This document shows positions 36,501-48,000 of a DNA stretch of 64,000 bases, piece by piece (the stretch's first letter is position 1; every line of letters begins with the position of its first letter). The position numbers were made by a program, and so were the translations under genes. Source of the stretch: Plasmodium malariae (taxonomy: Eukaryota; Apicomplexa; Aconoidasida; Haemosporida; Plasmodiidae); the NCBI RefSeq assembly GCF_900090045.1, contig NC_041786.1, positions 1,606,501 to 1,670,500 of the forward strand. The letters are read 5' to 3'. The notes beneath the pieces were generated by a model, which saw nothing but the letters and a program-made list of their open reading frames with translations, was not told where the DNA came from and did not search any database.

Positions 36501-38280
36501 TAGAAGAGTAGACAATATTTTTTCCATTCGAAGTGATTTATTATTACATTTTAAAAGCACGAATTATGAGAATATCTTTACTCGTCTGTTAAACGAAAAA
36601 AGGGAGAACAGTACAAGTATGACAAGTAGTATTTTACCTAAAGAAAAAGAATATGAGTCAAATTATACTAACGATGTTGTAGACATCACTGCCAACGAAA
36701 CGAATGAAAAACATAGTAATGTTGAAAAGAACATTTGTTATTATAGAAGATTGGAAAACAATTATAACAGCCTCTTATGTACGAGACTCATCAATGATGA
36801 TGTTATAAGAAGAGAAGAATTATATATGTATAAAGATGATTTCCTTCAAATATTGTCATCACTTTTCAATTTTCATAATGATTGGTTCGATTTTGTAAAA
36901 ACGAAATATTTTGAAGAAGGGAATGTCAATAAAGTTTACATGAACACATTCATCCAGATGTTTAGATCTGTGTATAACACAGGCGATTATGTGAAAATGG
37001 AAAAATTTGAAAAATTTGAAAAATATCCCATAACGATGTTTGTAGAAGACAGCTCAAACAGCAGTAAGCAAGAGAAGAAGGAAAACAAAATGGAAGTTTT
37101 CACAGATAAAGATTTCGACTATCGTATTGACAATTTGGTATCATATTCAAACGTAGTGCAAAAATCTGTTGATGATATTAAGTCTTATTCTAAGTCCAAA
37201 AATAATGATATGGATATGTTGAAAGTAAAAATGGATGCAGAGCTACAGCTAACGGAAAGGGCCTTTTATCTTTTAAGTAGTATTTATAATAATGAAAAAT
37301 TTGATACGAGAAAATACAGAAGCAGTTTAAATAATAGTGTTAAAAATAGCGGCAAATTTTGTGGCAATATTAGTGGAAACAGTTGCACTAAAGATGTACT
37401 TAAAAGAAACTATAAATATTTAGAAAATATAAAAAAAAAAATTTCTAACAATAATAATAATAGTAGTAGTAATAATAATAGTAATAGCGGTAGTCATAAT
37501 AATAGTAATAGCGGTAGTCATAATAATAGTAATAACCTGAAGTCTGGAGTACAATACGGGGGAAATAGCACGAACAGGCAAACTGTTTCATCTTCTTCAG
37601 TAGAGCTCATAACAAATGGCTGTTACGGAATAAATAAGCATGAAAGTGATTCAACAAATAAAACAAAATCTAAATTATGTGACAGTATTAAGATGGATGT
37701 ACCCATCGTAAATATACAAGATATGATAGGCATAGTAAAAAAAATAGACAAGTACATAGAAATATATGATATTAAAAATAAGAAATTAAACATTACCAAA
37801 ATGATTAAAGAAAGAAAGATATATGTTGAAAATGTAAAAAATAATATAAAAACTAAAAAGTTTAAAAACATGAAATCAGAGGGATTAAATGACCTATATA
37901 AAAGAGGATTAGATTTACACTTAAATATTTACAATTCAGATTTAATGAAAATTATTAAAAATCATTGTATAGTATTGGATATGTTAACTAATATAAAATT
38001 ACTATTTAAACGTAATGAAAATTTAAAAAAAAAAAAAATTACAAATAATGAAGTTGTCACTATAGAAGAACTTGTAACTGATAAAGAATTATTTATTGAA
38101 TCATTCCAAACATGTACAGATCTACTTAAAAATGATGATCATTATGGTGATAATGATAATAACAATGAAAATGATAATACTATTCAACTAAGTGATTATT
38201 ATAAAAATATATATAAGGACTCTCAGCAAATTTTTAATAAGATACTTGACAATTCAGCTGTTAAAATGGACAGTGTATAA
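30967..38280 (+). CDS. Large protein with a calpain-like domain, two exons
   Basis: Exon 1 30967-32805, intron 32806-33546, exon 2 33547-38280; the join is in phase (2190 residues). Residues about 200-330 resemble a calpain protease core: [20 protein letters not shown] then [23 protein letters not shown] with LPYD, then [17 protein letters not shown]. This is the order of the calpain strand VrlydpGkW..V.VDd.LP and the E.W..LLEKAYAKL helix. The site where calpain has its Cys (NCWF) reads DIQFL, so the domain is probably not proteolytic. The rest is Lys/Asn-rich with stretches such as [24 protein letters not shown] repeats and Asn/Ser tracts; I recognise no other domain. No signal peptide. An androglobin-like or calpain-7-like relationship is possible but unproven. 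Confidence 0.75.
35781..35851 (+). repeat. 12-nt tandem repeat encoding DVKT
   Basis: Five to six copies of GATGTAAAGACG encode DVKT in the calpain-like protein, flanked by looser EVKT/GVKT/NIKM variants from about 35700. Confidence 0.9.
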
Positions 38281-39612
38281 TAATTTATTTAACTTCAGAA
38301 CGTTGATCTGTCCTTTCTGCGCTTGTCTTCATAAATTGCATGCCATTGTTTAGTGCTTAGCCTTTTTTAGCCATTAAAGGGGGTTTTACGCGGGTCTATA
38401 TACATACATACATACTTACTTATGTATATAAATAAGCGGAGTTTATTCTTGTGTAAATATGCGTACGTTTATTCTTGTGTAAATATGCGTACGTTTATTC
38501 TTGTGTAAATATGCGTATGTTTATTCTTGTGTAAATATGCGTACGTTTATTCCTGCGTACAAACCTACTCTAATGTATTCGCGTAAAACCATTTTGAGAT
38601 ATGTACTTTTTTAAGTAAATAGGTAAAAAGTATTTAGTACCCCAAAATAAATTTGTATAACTAATGATTTTAGAAAAAAAATTTGAGTAATTCGTACTTA
38701 ATTTTTTGTTTTCATTTTTAATTTTTTTCGTGATGGCTTAATAAATATTTAAATATATCATTATTTGTTATCATATATATATACAAGCTACATTTTTAAT
38801 TTTACTTGAACATTTTAACTTTTATTTTAATTTAAGATTAAAATTTTTTATCATCAAACTGATATATTCTCAGAAGGCTGAATATTCCAAAGTCTAATGA
38901 ACGCATTTATTTTACTTCACTTTTATGATGTATTACACATTCTTGTTAGAAACAGATGTACTATTAAGATTTAAGCACTCATACTATACACGTACACATA
39001 TATATATATATATATATGATATATACGTATTTACGTATAATAAAAATATATAAATTATTATGAACCACCCCTGAGGGTAGAGTTAACATTTACTGGTAAG
39101 AAAGGGGCACAAAGAACATTAAAAAAATAAGGAAAAAAAAAAGAAAAAAAAATACAAAAAAAAAGAAAAAAAAAAAAAAAAAGACAAATATAGACAAAAA
39201 TAGACAAGCGGCAAAGAAAGCAGACAAATGTACAAACAAATATTTTAAATGATAAATAATTATGTCATTTTTACTAAATGAGAACAACGTAAAATCGTTA
39301 ATATATTCATGGCGATTATGGAAAAATATAAGAAAAGACTGTGTAGTTTTAAAATTGTAGCAAGCAATAAGTGTAAATATTAATATATATATGTACAGAT
39401 ATATGCATCCACATATATCAACATGCACACTTATCTATATATACATGGGCGTAGGTGCAAGCCATGCATCAAAATTATGGTATAGCAAATTAACGCATAA
39501 GCGGCTTTAAGCTCACGCTCACATAAGCATTAGAAGCTAAGTGATAGTGTGCTTTTTCCATATTTTAAAATTTAACGTTTTTTATTTTATATATATATTT
39601 TTTTTTTTCTTA
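38281..39612. other. Convergent intergenic region
   Basis: About 1.3 kb between genes with facing 3' ends. It holds a 26-nt minisatellite at 38441-38560, a (TA)n at about 38998-39018 and an A-rich block at 39120-39185. No gene supported. Confidence 0.6.
38441..38560. repeat. 26-nt minisatellite, 4.5 copies
   Basis: Copies begin at 38441, 38467, 38493, 38519 and 38545. The unit opens GTTTATTCTTGTG and closes TAAATATGCGTAC. The first four differ at one position; the fifth is partial with two substitutions. Confidence 0.92.
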
Positions 39613-40518
39613 CTAAAACCGAACGAAAATTTCTGGTTTTCTACCCCTGTGCTCCTTTTCCTTTTCCGTTATTAGGTAATGAAAACACTTAAGATTAGGA
39701 CGAGTTAAAAATGGACGAGATTTATCATTCACATTCCATGGGGAGCGGAAGCAATTTTTTATTTCGGAAAAAAGGTATTTCCCCATAAATTTTTTTCTAG
39801 GTCTTTTTTTTTTTTTTTTTTCGGAATTAAGTATATTTTCATCATTGTACATTCTACAATCATCTTCACTTAAGTTATGATCAGTTGTAATATGTATTAC
39901 TGTTTTATTTCTACCTTCCTTTTTTGATGTATATTTGTGTGAGTTTTCATAGCAAGAACTATAATCCTTATTCCTACTAACTCTATCATAATCGTCACTT
40001 TCACCGCTGTCGTTATAATTATCATCGTCATAATCATCACAGTGATACTTCAGCTTAATTTTACTTTTCCCTTTATTATTTTTATTATGTACACAATTCA
40101 TATTGTCACTATCGCCAATATCAACTGGGCAGTTATAATATCTGTTACAACTATGCGTACAGGCATTTTTCCGAAATATTTTTTTATCACGACTATTCCC
40201 ATTACTTACTGTTATATGCTTATTTAAATGTTCTTTAGTTTCATAAAATGAGTTTGAAAACACGTTGGTTGCATCATTTTGAATTGTTCTATCATGTGGG
40301 TAGTATAGTTGCGTTTTGTTGTACATTTTATTAATATAATTTATATCATTATTTTTATGCGATTTTTCTAAATTTAACATATCACTTGCACCATATAGCG
40401 TTCGATCATTATGCGAGTTATTAATTATTTTTTCATTTCCTGTATGGCATATGTAAGGATAGAAATTATGAAGGTCATCACGCGGGTAAAAATCTGACTT
40501 GGTCTCTTGAAAGCTCAT
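39613..40518 (-). CDS. Unknown 301-residue protein, single exon
   Basis: I do not recognise this protein. It starts MSFQETKSDFYPRDDLHNFY from a clear ATG with a long T-run (plus strand) just upstream. The first 230 residues are Asn/Asp/His-rich and look disordered, with an acidic DDYDDDNYNDSGESDDYD patch. A basic KKKKKRPRKKFMGKYL segment follows, then a C-terminal 55 residues (FSEIKNCFRSPWNVNDK through RKPEIFVRF) of normal complexity, which is probably the conserved part. No signal peptide or TM helix. The basic run could be nuclear-targeting. Confidence 0.7.
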   Translation of the reverse strand: MSFQETKSDFYPRDDLHNFYPYICHTGNEKIINNSHNDRTLYGASDMLNLEKSHKNNDINYINKMYNKTQLYYPHDRTIQNDATNVFSNSFYETKEHLNKHITVSNGNSRDKKIFRKNACTHSCNRYYNCPVDIGDSDNMNCVHNKNNKGKSKIKLKYHCDDYDDDNYNDSGESDDYDRVSRNKDYSSCYENSHKYTSKKEGRNKTVIHITTDHNLSEDDCRMYNDENILNSEKKKKKRPRKKFMGKYLFSEIKNCFRSPWNVNDKSRPFLTRPNLKCFHYLITEKEKEHRGRKPEIFVRF

Positions 40519-40538
40519 CCTTTAAGCAGTTTTGCATG

Positions 40539-40584
<46 letters not shown>

Positions 40585-40657
40585 GTTTTGTTTTTTTTTA
40601 AACTATTTGTTTATAAATTTTTCATGTAAGGATATATCTGCCCATGTACACGTATAC

Positions 40658-40688
<31 letters not shown>

Positions 40689-41480
40689 CATATATGTGCA
40701 CACGCATGTGCATTACCCCTTTTTTTCTACTAAAATAAACCCTTAAGCGAAATGCACACGTTCCTGATCCAGAATTTTTATTGTCTTTCAAAAAAAAACT
40801 TCTTTACTATTTTCATGTGATCAACATTTAATGTTTATTTGTGCTCACAATTTTGCATGCTACTTTGCGTGTTTTTTTTTTTTTTTTTTTTAGTGTAGGT
40901 ACACCTTATTCTTTTGCCTTTTTTCTTTTTTGAACGGAACAGCTCTTTAATGCGCACTTTAGGGGCTTCTGTTCTCGGAATTTATGGTACTTCTTAAAGA
41001 ATGTATACGTTTATTGATGCGTTTTCTAATATTTCTTTTCCAAATGAATATAAAATATTTTAACGTATTATTTATTATATTATTACCCAGGATAATATAT
41101 AATTCTTTTTTATTTGTGCAGCATTTCTCTTGATAATATGTAACGTTAAACAAACTTTGCTTTTGCAGGTGTTCTCAATTCTGCCATTCGTTTTGTAAAT
41201 AATTAAAATAGTGCTAAATTGTAAAAAGGACGAACTTGTTTACTTGCCTGTTGTTTTGTTGTCTAACTGTTTCACTGATATGATATCCTACTATTTTGCC
41301 ACCTTACTGTTTGAGCGCTTTTATTTTAAAAATTTAAGCTTTTTTTTTTCTTACTCGTGAAAATGTATTTAATAAGTATAAAATATGTGTGACTTCATAT
41401 CTTTGATCTTCACTTATTTAACGAACAAATTATTTGATTAATCGCATTAACGACAGAACTCTCTAACACAATTCCGCTAC

Positions 41481-41511
<31 letters not shown>

Positions 41512-41645
41512 GTGAACTTTCTTTTTTTCAAAAATTTGCTTCTAACTTCTTTTTATCATTTCATTTTACGCTACGTTGCGTTACGCGCAATTTCGCTCGT
41601 CCTATACTGTATACGTGTCAACATACATACGCTCTTTAGAGGACA
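40519..41645. other. Intergenic region with a small coding-like stretch
   Basis: Promoter side of the 301-residue gene (38-T run from about 40543, then (TA)n at 40660-40680). On the minus strand, 41187-40959 looks coding-like: ATG at 41187 opens MAELRTPAKAK, and an overlapping frame runs YYQEKCCTNKKELYIILG to RKRINKRIHSLRSTIN with a stop at about 40959. No complete splice model was found, so it is not called as a gene. Confidence 0.35.
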
Positions 41646-44600
41646 CTACAACATTTTGTTATTATATATTCTCTTTTTTTTATTTAAGACCTTAGGTGTA
41701 TTATTTGAGTTGCAAAAATAATTAATAAAATTTTTATTTGGTATTCTACATATAATTTCGCATTGGGGGTAAAGCTTAGAAGTAGATGATGTATTATTTA
41801 ATAAACTATTACAACTTTTAGTATGAGTTATTCTATTGGAATATTTAGATTTGCTCATACGTTTTTTATCATTTTGGCTTATATTTTTAATTTTGTTATC
41901 TCTCATTAGTACATGTGAATTTGCGCAATAATAGGTATGTAATTTTTTAGAACTTTCTTCTTTATTTTGTAAGTATAAATTAATATATTTTTCTTTTTTT
42001 AGTGGTAACATGGGTACTTCAAATAATTTAGGTTTTTGCTTAACGTCATATGGGGAACATCCACGTGATGATAACATATTTTTAGGATTAGTAAACTTCT
42101 TTTTAGCTAATTTTTCATTGATATTCAATTTAAATTTGAAATGAGTATCACTCTTTGATTTTAAGATATCTGCACCGTTAGGTATTTTTTTTTTGAATAA
42201 CTGTTTTATGAAACGTAAGCTTCTAGAACGTGTAGGGGTAGTGCCAGTCACGGCGGTAGTAGCACAGACAGTGGTAGTAGCAGCGATAGCAGTAGAGTCT
42301 GCTTTCACAGAGCAGCAAAAAGTGTTGTTGTTATAATATTTTTGATCGCATTCCTCCATGTCAACTTTGTATTTACTCAAAATATTTTTATTCTCGATGA
42401 ACTCATTTTTTCTATTGTTTTTCATTAAATTATTTACAGTACTAAGTGAAGATGCGGTTCTATCATTTAATTCCTTAAATTTTAAGGGTTCCTTCCAATT
42501 CACAACTGTTAGTAACAGGTTCTTTTTCAATGGAATGCAATTAAAATCTACTTTCTCTGGAATATCAGAGATCCGTGATACATTCCCTAATATTTTGTCG
42601 TTATATCCAGCTTTAAGATTATTTTTATTCCTATCATTGACGACTTCCTCTGCTTCGTTTTCTGTTTTCAGCATATATTCTGTATATTCATCCTTTTGAT
42701 TAGAAAATAAATTAGATATGCAAATCGTATTTTTATCTTTTTTTTCTTTATTGTGTCTTATATAATTTTTTCTTTTAACAATTTCACACGCGTTCATTTT
42801 AACCTCCTCCTTTTCAAAAAGTGTATTAATAGGATTGGTACCACATTTAGATAATTTTGTATCCGTCCACTTGTCCTCAGTTGTTCGTCTTCTATTTTTT
42901 AAGTTCATTGAGTTATATTTAAATATTTCATATTCATTTTTACATGATGATATATTACTGCTTAAAGAAACTGTTTGATCGTTACTTATTAATGTTTCTT
43001 GAAATTTGTTGGAGTCTTTAAACAGTTTATCTATTTTTCCAATGTATCTATTTTTATCAGAGTAATGTACCTCACTCTCATGTATATATTCCTCCCCTTC
43101 ATTACTATGTACAGTGTCTATTTTTCTTTTAAAAGAATAATTCGAATTAGGTACACTGTCGTTTATTTCCCACAATTTTTTACTACCTTGTTCTATATCA
43201 TTCAATTTTGTTTCTTTTGAACTGCCTACTTCAACAGAGCTTTCATTTACGTCACAAGCTCCTTCTACATACTCATTCTCCTTATCACAATTATATTTTA
43301 TTTTTATTTTGTTTACATTTTTTTTATCCATTAAATTTTTCCGAATTAGAGAATTTTCGTCAGAATAGGATTTCCCTGGTGAATTTATTCCTTGCAAAAT
43401 TTCATTTTTCACCTTTTCTTTTATATCTTCTTTTGTTATAATTGGTAATTTCGTAGAAAATTCTTCATTTTTTTTTTTTTTTTTGAACAAACTTTTTTTT
43501 TAACATATTTACTAATTATATTATCCTTTTCACAAATATTTAATTTGTGGTTTTCTAAAAAAGATGAAATTTTTAGAATTAGCTCTAACTCCCTATTATT
43601 ATTTAGTTTTTCCTTTTTCTCCTTTTCCGATAGAGAATTTTTCAGACCCTTTATCTCTTGCATATTTTCAATTAACATTTCAGGATGTCTATTGTACCTG
43701 CTCTTCTTCATCTTCTTATATTCAATAACGTTTCTACTTTCATTAATATTTTCTTTTGTATAAATCATCTCATGCATCCATATATTTTTGTCTTTCTTTT
43801 TAATCTTTTTTTGAGCTTCCGGCTTTTGTAACCATTCTCTATTTGTTAGCTTATTTACATTTCTTTTTTTTTTTTTTTTTAATTCTTCTATTTTATTATT
43901 TTTGTTGAAGCAAAGTGGTAGCATTGTTGTGTCATCATTTCTGGGGCTTTTTACTTCCTGTTCCTTTTTGACTTCTCTGCTAACATTTCCTTTGTTAATA
44001 CTACCTTGGTCAATACTACCCTCACTCGTGTTTACGTTATTTTTATCTCCGTATGTGCTTTCTCTATTTTCTTTAGAACTGTCGTAAAGTATTCCACTAT
44101 CACTGCAAACGCTACAACAGCAACTACTACTGCTGTTACTATAACTACATCTGATATTATTGTAGCTATTTCCTCTGTAACCATTACCAGTGTAATTACC
44201 ATCGTTGTATTTATAACTAGTAGCATCATTCTTTCCAGAGATACTAACGTGTGTATTCGTATTGTAGTCGTTACTAATATGGTGATTCATATTGTTGTTA
44301 CCACGGATGATGTTGTAGGTATTTCCACCTATATTATCAACATCTTTACTGTTGTTGGTAAGGCCATCCTTTTCCTCTTCACGGACAGCATCAACAGCAT
44401 GATCAGAATGAGTAGAAGCATTATCTGCACCCTCGCCATTATCGTTGGTGTCACTATTACACGTAGCGTTAATATTTATACGTGTATAATCATTACCATA
44501 GTTATTAATACTAGTATTATTATTATTATTACTACTATCAACATCAATATCAACATCAATATCAGCATCAATAGCAGTATCAATATCAGCATCAATATCA

Positions 44601-45016
44601 GCATCAATATCAGCATCAATATCAGCATCAATATCAGTATCAATATTATTGTTATCTCCCCCTTTACAACGAGAGTATGTGCTGTGCATATGAGAGTCAC
44701 TTTCTCTACCATTATTGTATTCTGTTAATATGTGAATACTATCATTCGTATTCCCATTATTGTTTCTATTTTGAGTAGGTGTAAAAATTTTTGTTTCATC
44801 ATTTAATCGGGTAGAGTGATGACATGAATTTTTTTTTTCGATTTTCATTTTTGAAGTCTCATTAATATAACCATTAATAAACAAATTTCCATTGTCTGAT
44901 TTGTGCAATTCATTTGTTATTTCTTTTTCTAAAAGGAAATTATCTTCTTGTTTAACCACATGTAATTCTTGCCTTTCCCCCTCCCCTGGATTTTTCTGAG
45001 TAATTTGACATTCCAT
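41646..45016 (-). CDS. Large unknown low-complexity protein, frame broken at poly-A
   Basis: Two minus-strand frames form one protein of about 1120 residues: 45016-43436 (starts MECQITQKNPGEGERQEL) and 43490-41646. They meet at a 17-T run (43468-43484) coding Lys; reading KKKKK then NEEFSTKLPIITKEDI keeps good coding sequence, so a one-base change in the homopolymer explains the break. The first half has IDAD repeats and Asn/Ser/Gly runs, then a Lys-rich region (TNREWLQKPEAQKKIKKK). The second half ends with SKLYPQCEIICRIPNKNF. No signal peptide, TM or known domain. The ATG at 45016 lies only 14 nt after the stop of the next upstream gene, so it may really be the continuation of that gene. 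Confidence 0.6.
44541..44645 (-). repeat. 12-nt tandem repeat encoding IDAD
   Basis: About eight copies of a 12-nt unit (plus strand ATCAGCATCAAT) encode IDAD/IDVD/IDTA acidic repeats in the first half of the protein. In-frame and strongly negative in charge. Confidence 0.88.
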
Positions 45017-45030
45017 AGGGGAGGGATTAA

Positions 45031-48000
45031 CTAGTTTAAATGACCCGTCAATGGAGCTTCATTCTGTATTAATTGATTTTGGACGCTTATAACTTCAGGT
45101 ATAGCCGAGAAAATTGTGCCGTTTGTTTTATTTTCAAAACTTTGGGAATTTTCTGTTGGACTTATAAATGAAAAACAATTACTTGTATTATCTACAACAT
45201 TATGGCCATTTTTTTCACTTGCGTTATTTTTAGCATGATATTTTATATCATTGTAACTGTAATTGTTTTCTTGTATAATGTTAGAATTATTTGATTTAAC
45301 ATCATTTTTTTCATGTAAAATTTCCAGTAATTGCTTATTTTGTAAATTTATTAATTTTTCATTTGATGCCTTAATTATCTGAGATGTATTTAATTCCTTA
45401 GTACATTTGCTGTTTACCGAATAATGGGGAATATTGATCTCGTGAATGTTCATGTTATTGTTATTGTTACTGTTATTACTGTTACTGTTACTGTTATTAT
45501 TGTTACTGTTACTATTGGTGCCATCGTTGTTGTCGTTGCTATTATCACTATTATTGTGAATAATGAGCGAATCAAAATTCGAGGGACCTTTAAAAATTTC
45601 CGCTAAATTATTGTTTATATTAGTATAATAAACATTTTTATTGCCGTTATTCGAATATACATTTGGGTAACTCATCCTATTGGGTTTTTTGCCATTTACA
45701 ATTGGTGGTTGTATGTTTACATATGCTTTAAGCCATGATGAAATTTCATCTTCCGCTTTTAAAAAAGTTATCCCTGTGTCAAGGGCTTTAATTCTTTCTA
45801 TACAGTTATTCTGTTTAATATTTTTTGTATTCATACCATCAATATTATCACCGCATTTGGTAAACAATTTTGAAACGCTCCTTTCACTATATTGCTCCCT
45901 ATTTAAATCATTTAAATTGTTTTCTGTTTTATTATATGGTGCATAACTATTTATATCAAATGATTTAATAAAACGATTATCTGTTTTAGATTCTTCCTTG
46001 TTTTGATTAATACATGAACTATTATCGTTGTTGTAATTTTTATAATCTACTAATGGATTTGGTAATACTACAATGTTGCATGTTTTATCAACATTTCTCA
46101 TTTCATTATTTGAATATACTTCATTCAGTGTTATTGGGTCTATAACAATAGGTTTTTCTATAAAAGGAATTTGCTGTGTTTGTGCTATTTGATTTTGCAC
46201 GTGAAGATTTTGAGCATGTATTTGAGGAACTTTTTCTTGCATTACAGAAAAATCAGCTTGTCTTTGGGATGTAGGTATTTGGGTCTGGACAGATGGCATG
46301 TGCGTATGCGTCATAGGTACTTGGGATTGGGAAGTTCCTATATGTGTTTGAGTCATAGGTACTTGCGTTTGTGCAATTGGTATGTAGGTGAGTGTCATCG
46401 GTACGGGTGTTTGCACACTTGGTACGCGCGTCAGTGTCGTTGGCACTTGCGTTTGCGCGATTGGTGCTTCTGTTCGTGTGTAAGGTGTTTGTATTTGAAT
46501 TTGCGCTTGAGATAATTCTATAGGCATATGAAACATCTGGGATTGTGTTCCAGGCTGACGATTTTGCACTGCCGAGATTCCATATTCTTGAACTAAATTA
46601 GTTTGAATATTAGGCAAAAGTGCATTTGTTTGGTATGTCTCTGTATTATATTCAGGTTTGCATAATTTATCCTTAGTTAATTCTGAACTATTTTCAGCTA
46701 TTCTGTCATGTGATAGATCTATTTTTCCATTCGGTGATATATTTCCATATATATTATTTATGGTAGTTGGTATTTTATGTGTATATGCTGGAGTAGAATA
46801 TGAATATACTGGTATGTTAGGTATATATGCTCCCTTTCCTTGGTTTATTTGCATTTGCATTATTGGAACGTCATTATGCACTATATTAGATAATTCATTT
46901 CTCATGTGAAATATTTCATTAGGTGGTTTTTTTATTGTGCACATATTAATTTGCCCTATTTTCGAAGATTCTTGAATATTTGGTTTAGATATACTAATAT
47001 TATGACTTTGTTTCCCGTGAAGATGCTGATTTTTTAGAACGCTAAGGTGTGTAAGATCGTGATGACCAGATAAAAATGGAGTGGTGTGTGACCCTGACGT
47101 ATATAGGTCTATCTTATTATACAATTTGTTATTCCTAATATTGTCATTCTGAATATTTTTATGTTCCGGATAATTAGTGTATCTTGAACTTTTTATCTTA
47201 AATTTTTTTTTACTTTTATTGTATATAATATCCCTTGATAGATTCGCTTCATGATCTAAATTATTTTTTAAATAATTACAATTTTTACATGGTTTTTTCT
47301 GTTTTAGTTTACTGCTATTCTTTTTTTTACTAATTTCGCCTAAACAGCTTTTGTGTTTACTTTCATCTGTGATTGGATCCATTTTACATTTTACTGACAT
47401 ATTGTACTTTTTTGAATTTTCTACTGATGCATTTTCAGAAGATTCATAATGGTTTTCCTTATGTACTGCTGATAATTCTTTGTTCTTATTTTTTTTAGGC
47501 TTCAAATTATGTTCTTTCTCACTTTTATAATTTGATAAATTTTTATCAAGTATTTTCTTATCTTTATAGTGGACATCATATTTAGCCTTTTCCTGTGTAC
47601 CTGTAATATCGTAAAATTTAGTCTTAACTCGTTTAGAGTTGTCAGCAGCATCATTACCTTTAGTATGTCTATTCCTATGTAATAAATAGGTTGAAGATTT
47701 GGAAACACCACTATTACAGCACTCATTCGGGTAGCATTCATTTTTTGATTCTGTATCTGAAGTTATGAATTCCATTAAAGTCGAGTTTGATAAATTACTA
47801 TCTACAGAACGATTAGAATGTATACTTGTAATACAATTTTCATTTTTAGGATCTACAAAATTCAATTCACCATTTCGGTCCTTGCTGTTTTTTTCTATAT
47901 CTTGAATACTGGAAAAACCACTTTTTTCTTCCATAATATTATCGTTTCTTTTGAGTGTAAAATTTAAATCTATTCCCTTATCTCTGAACTCATTCTTTGT

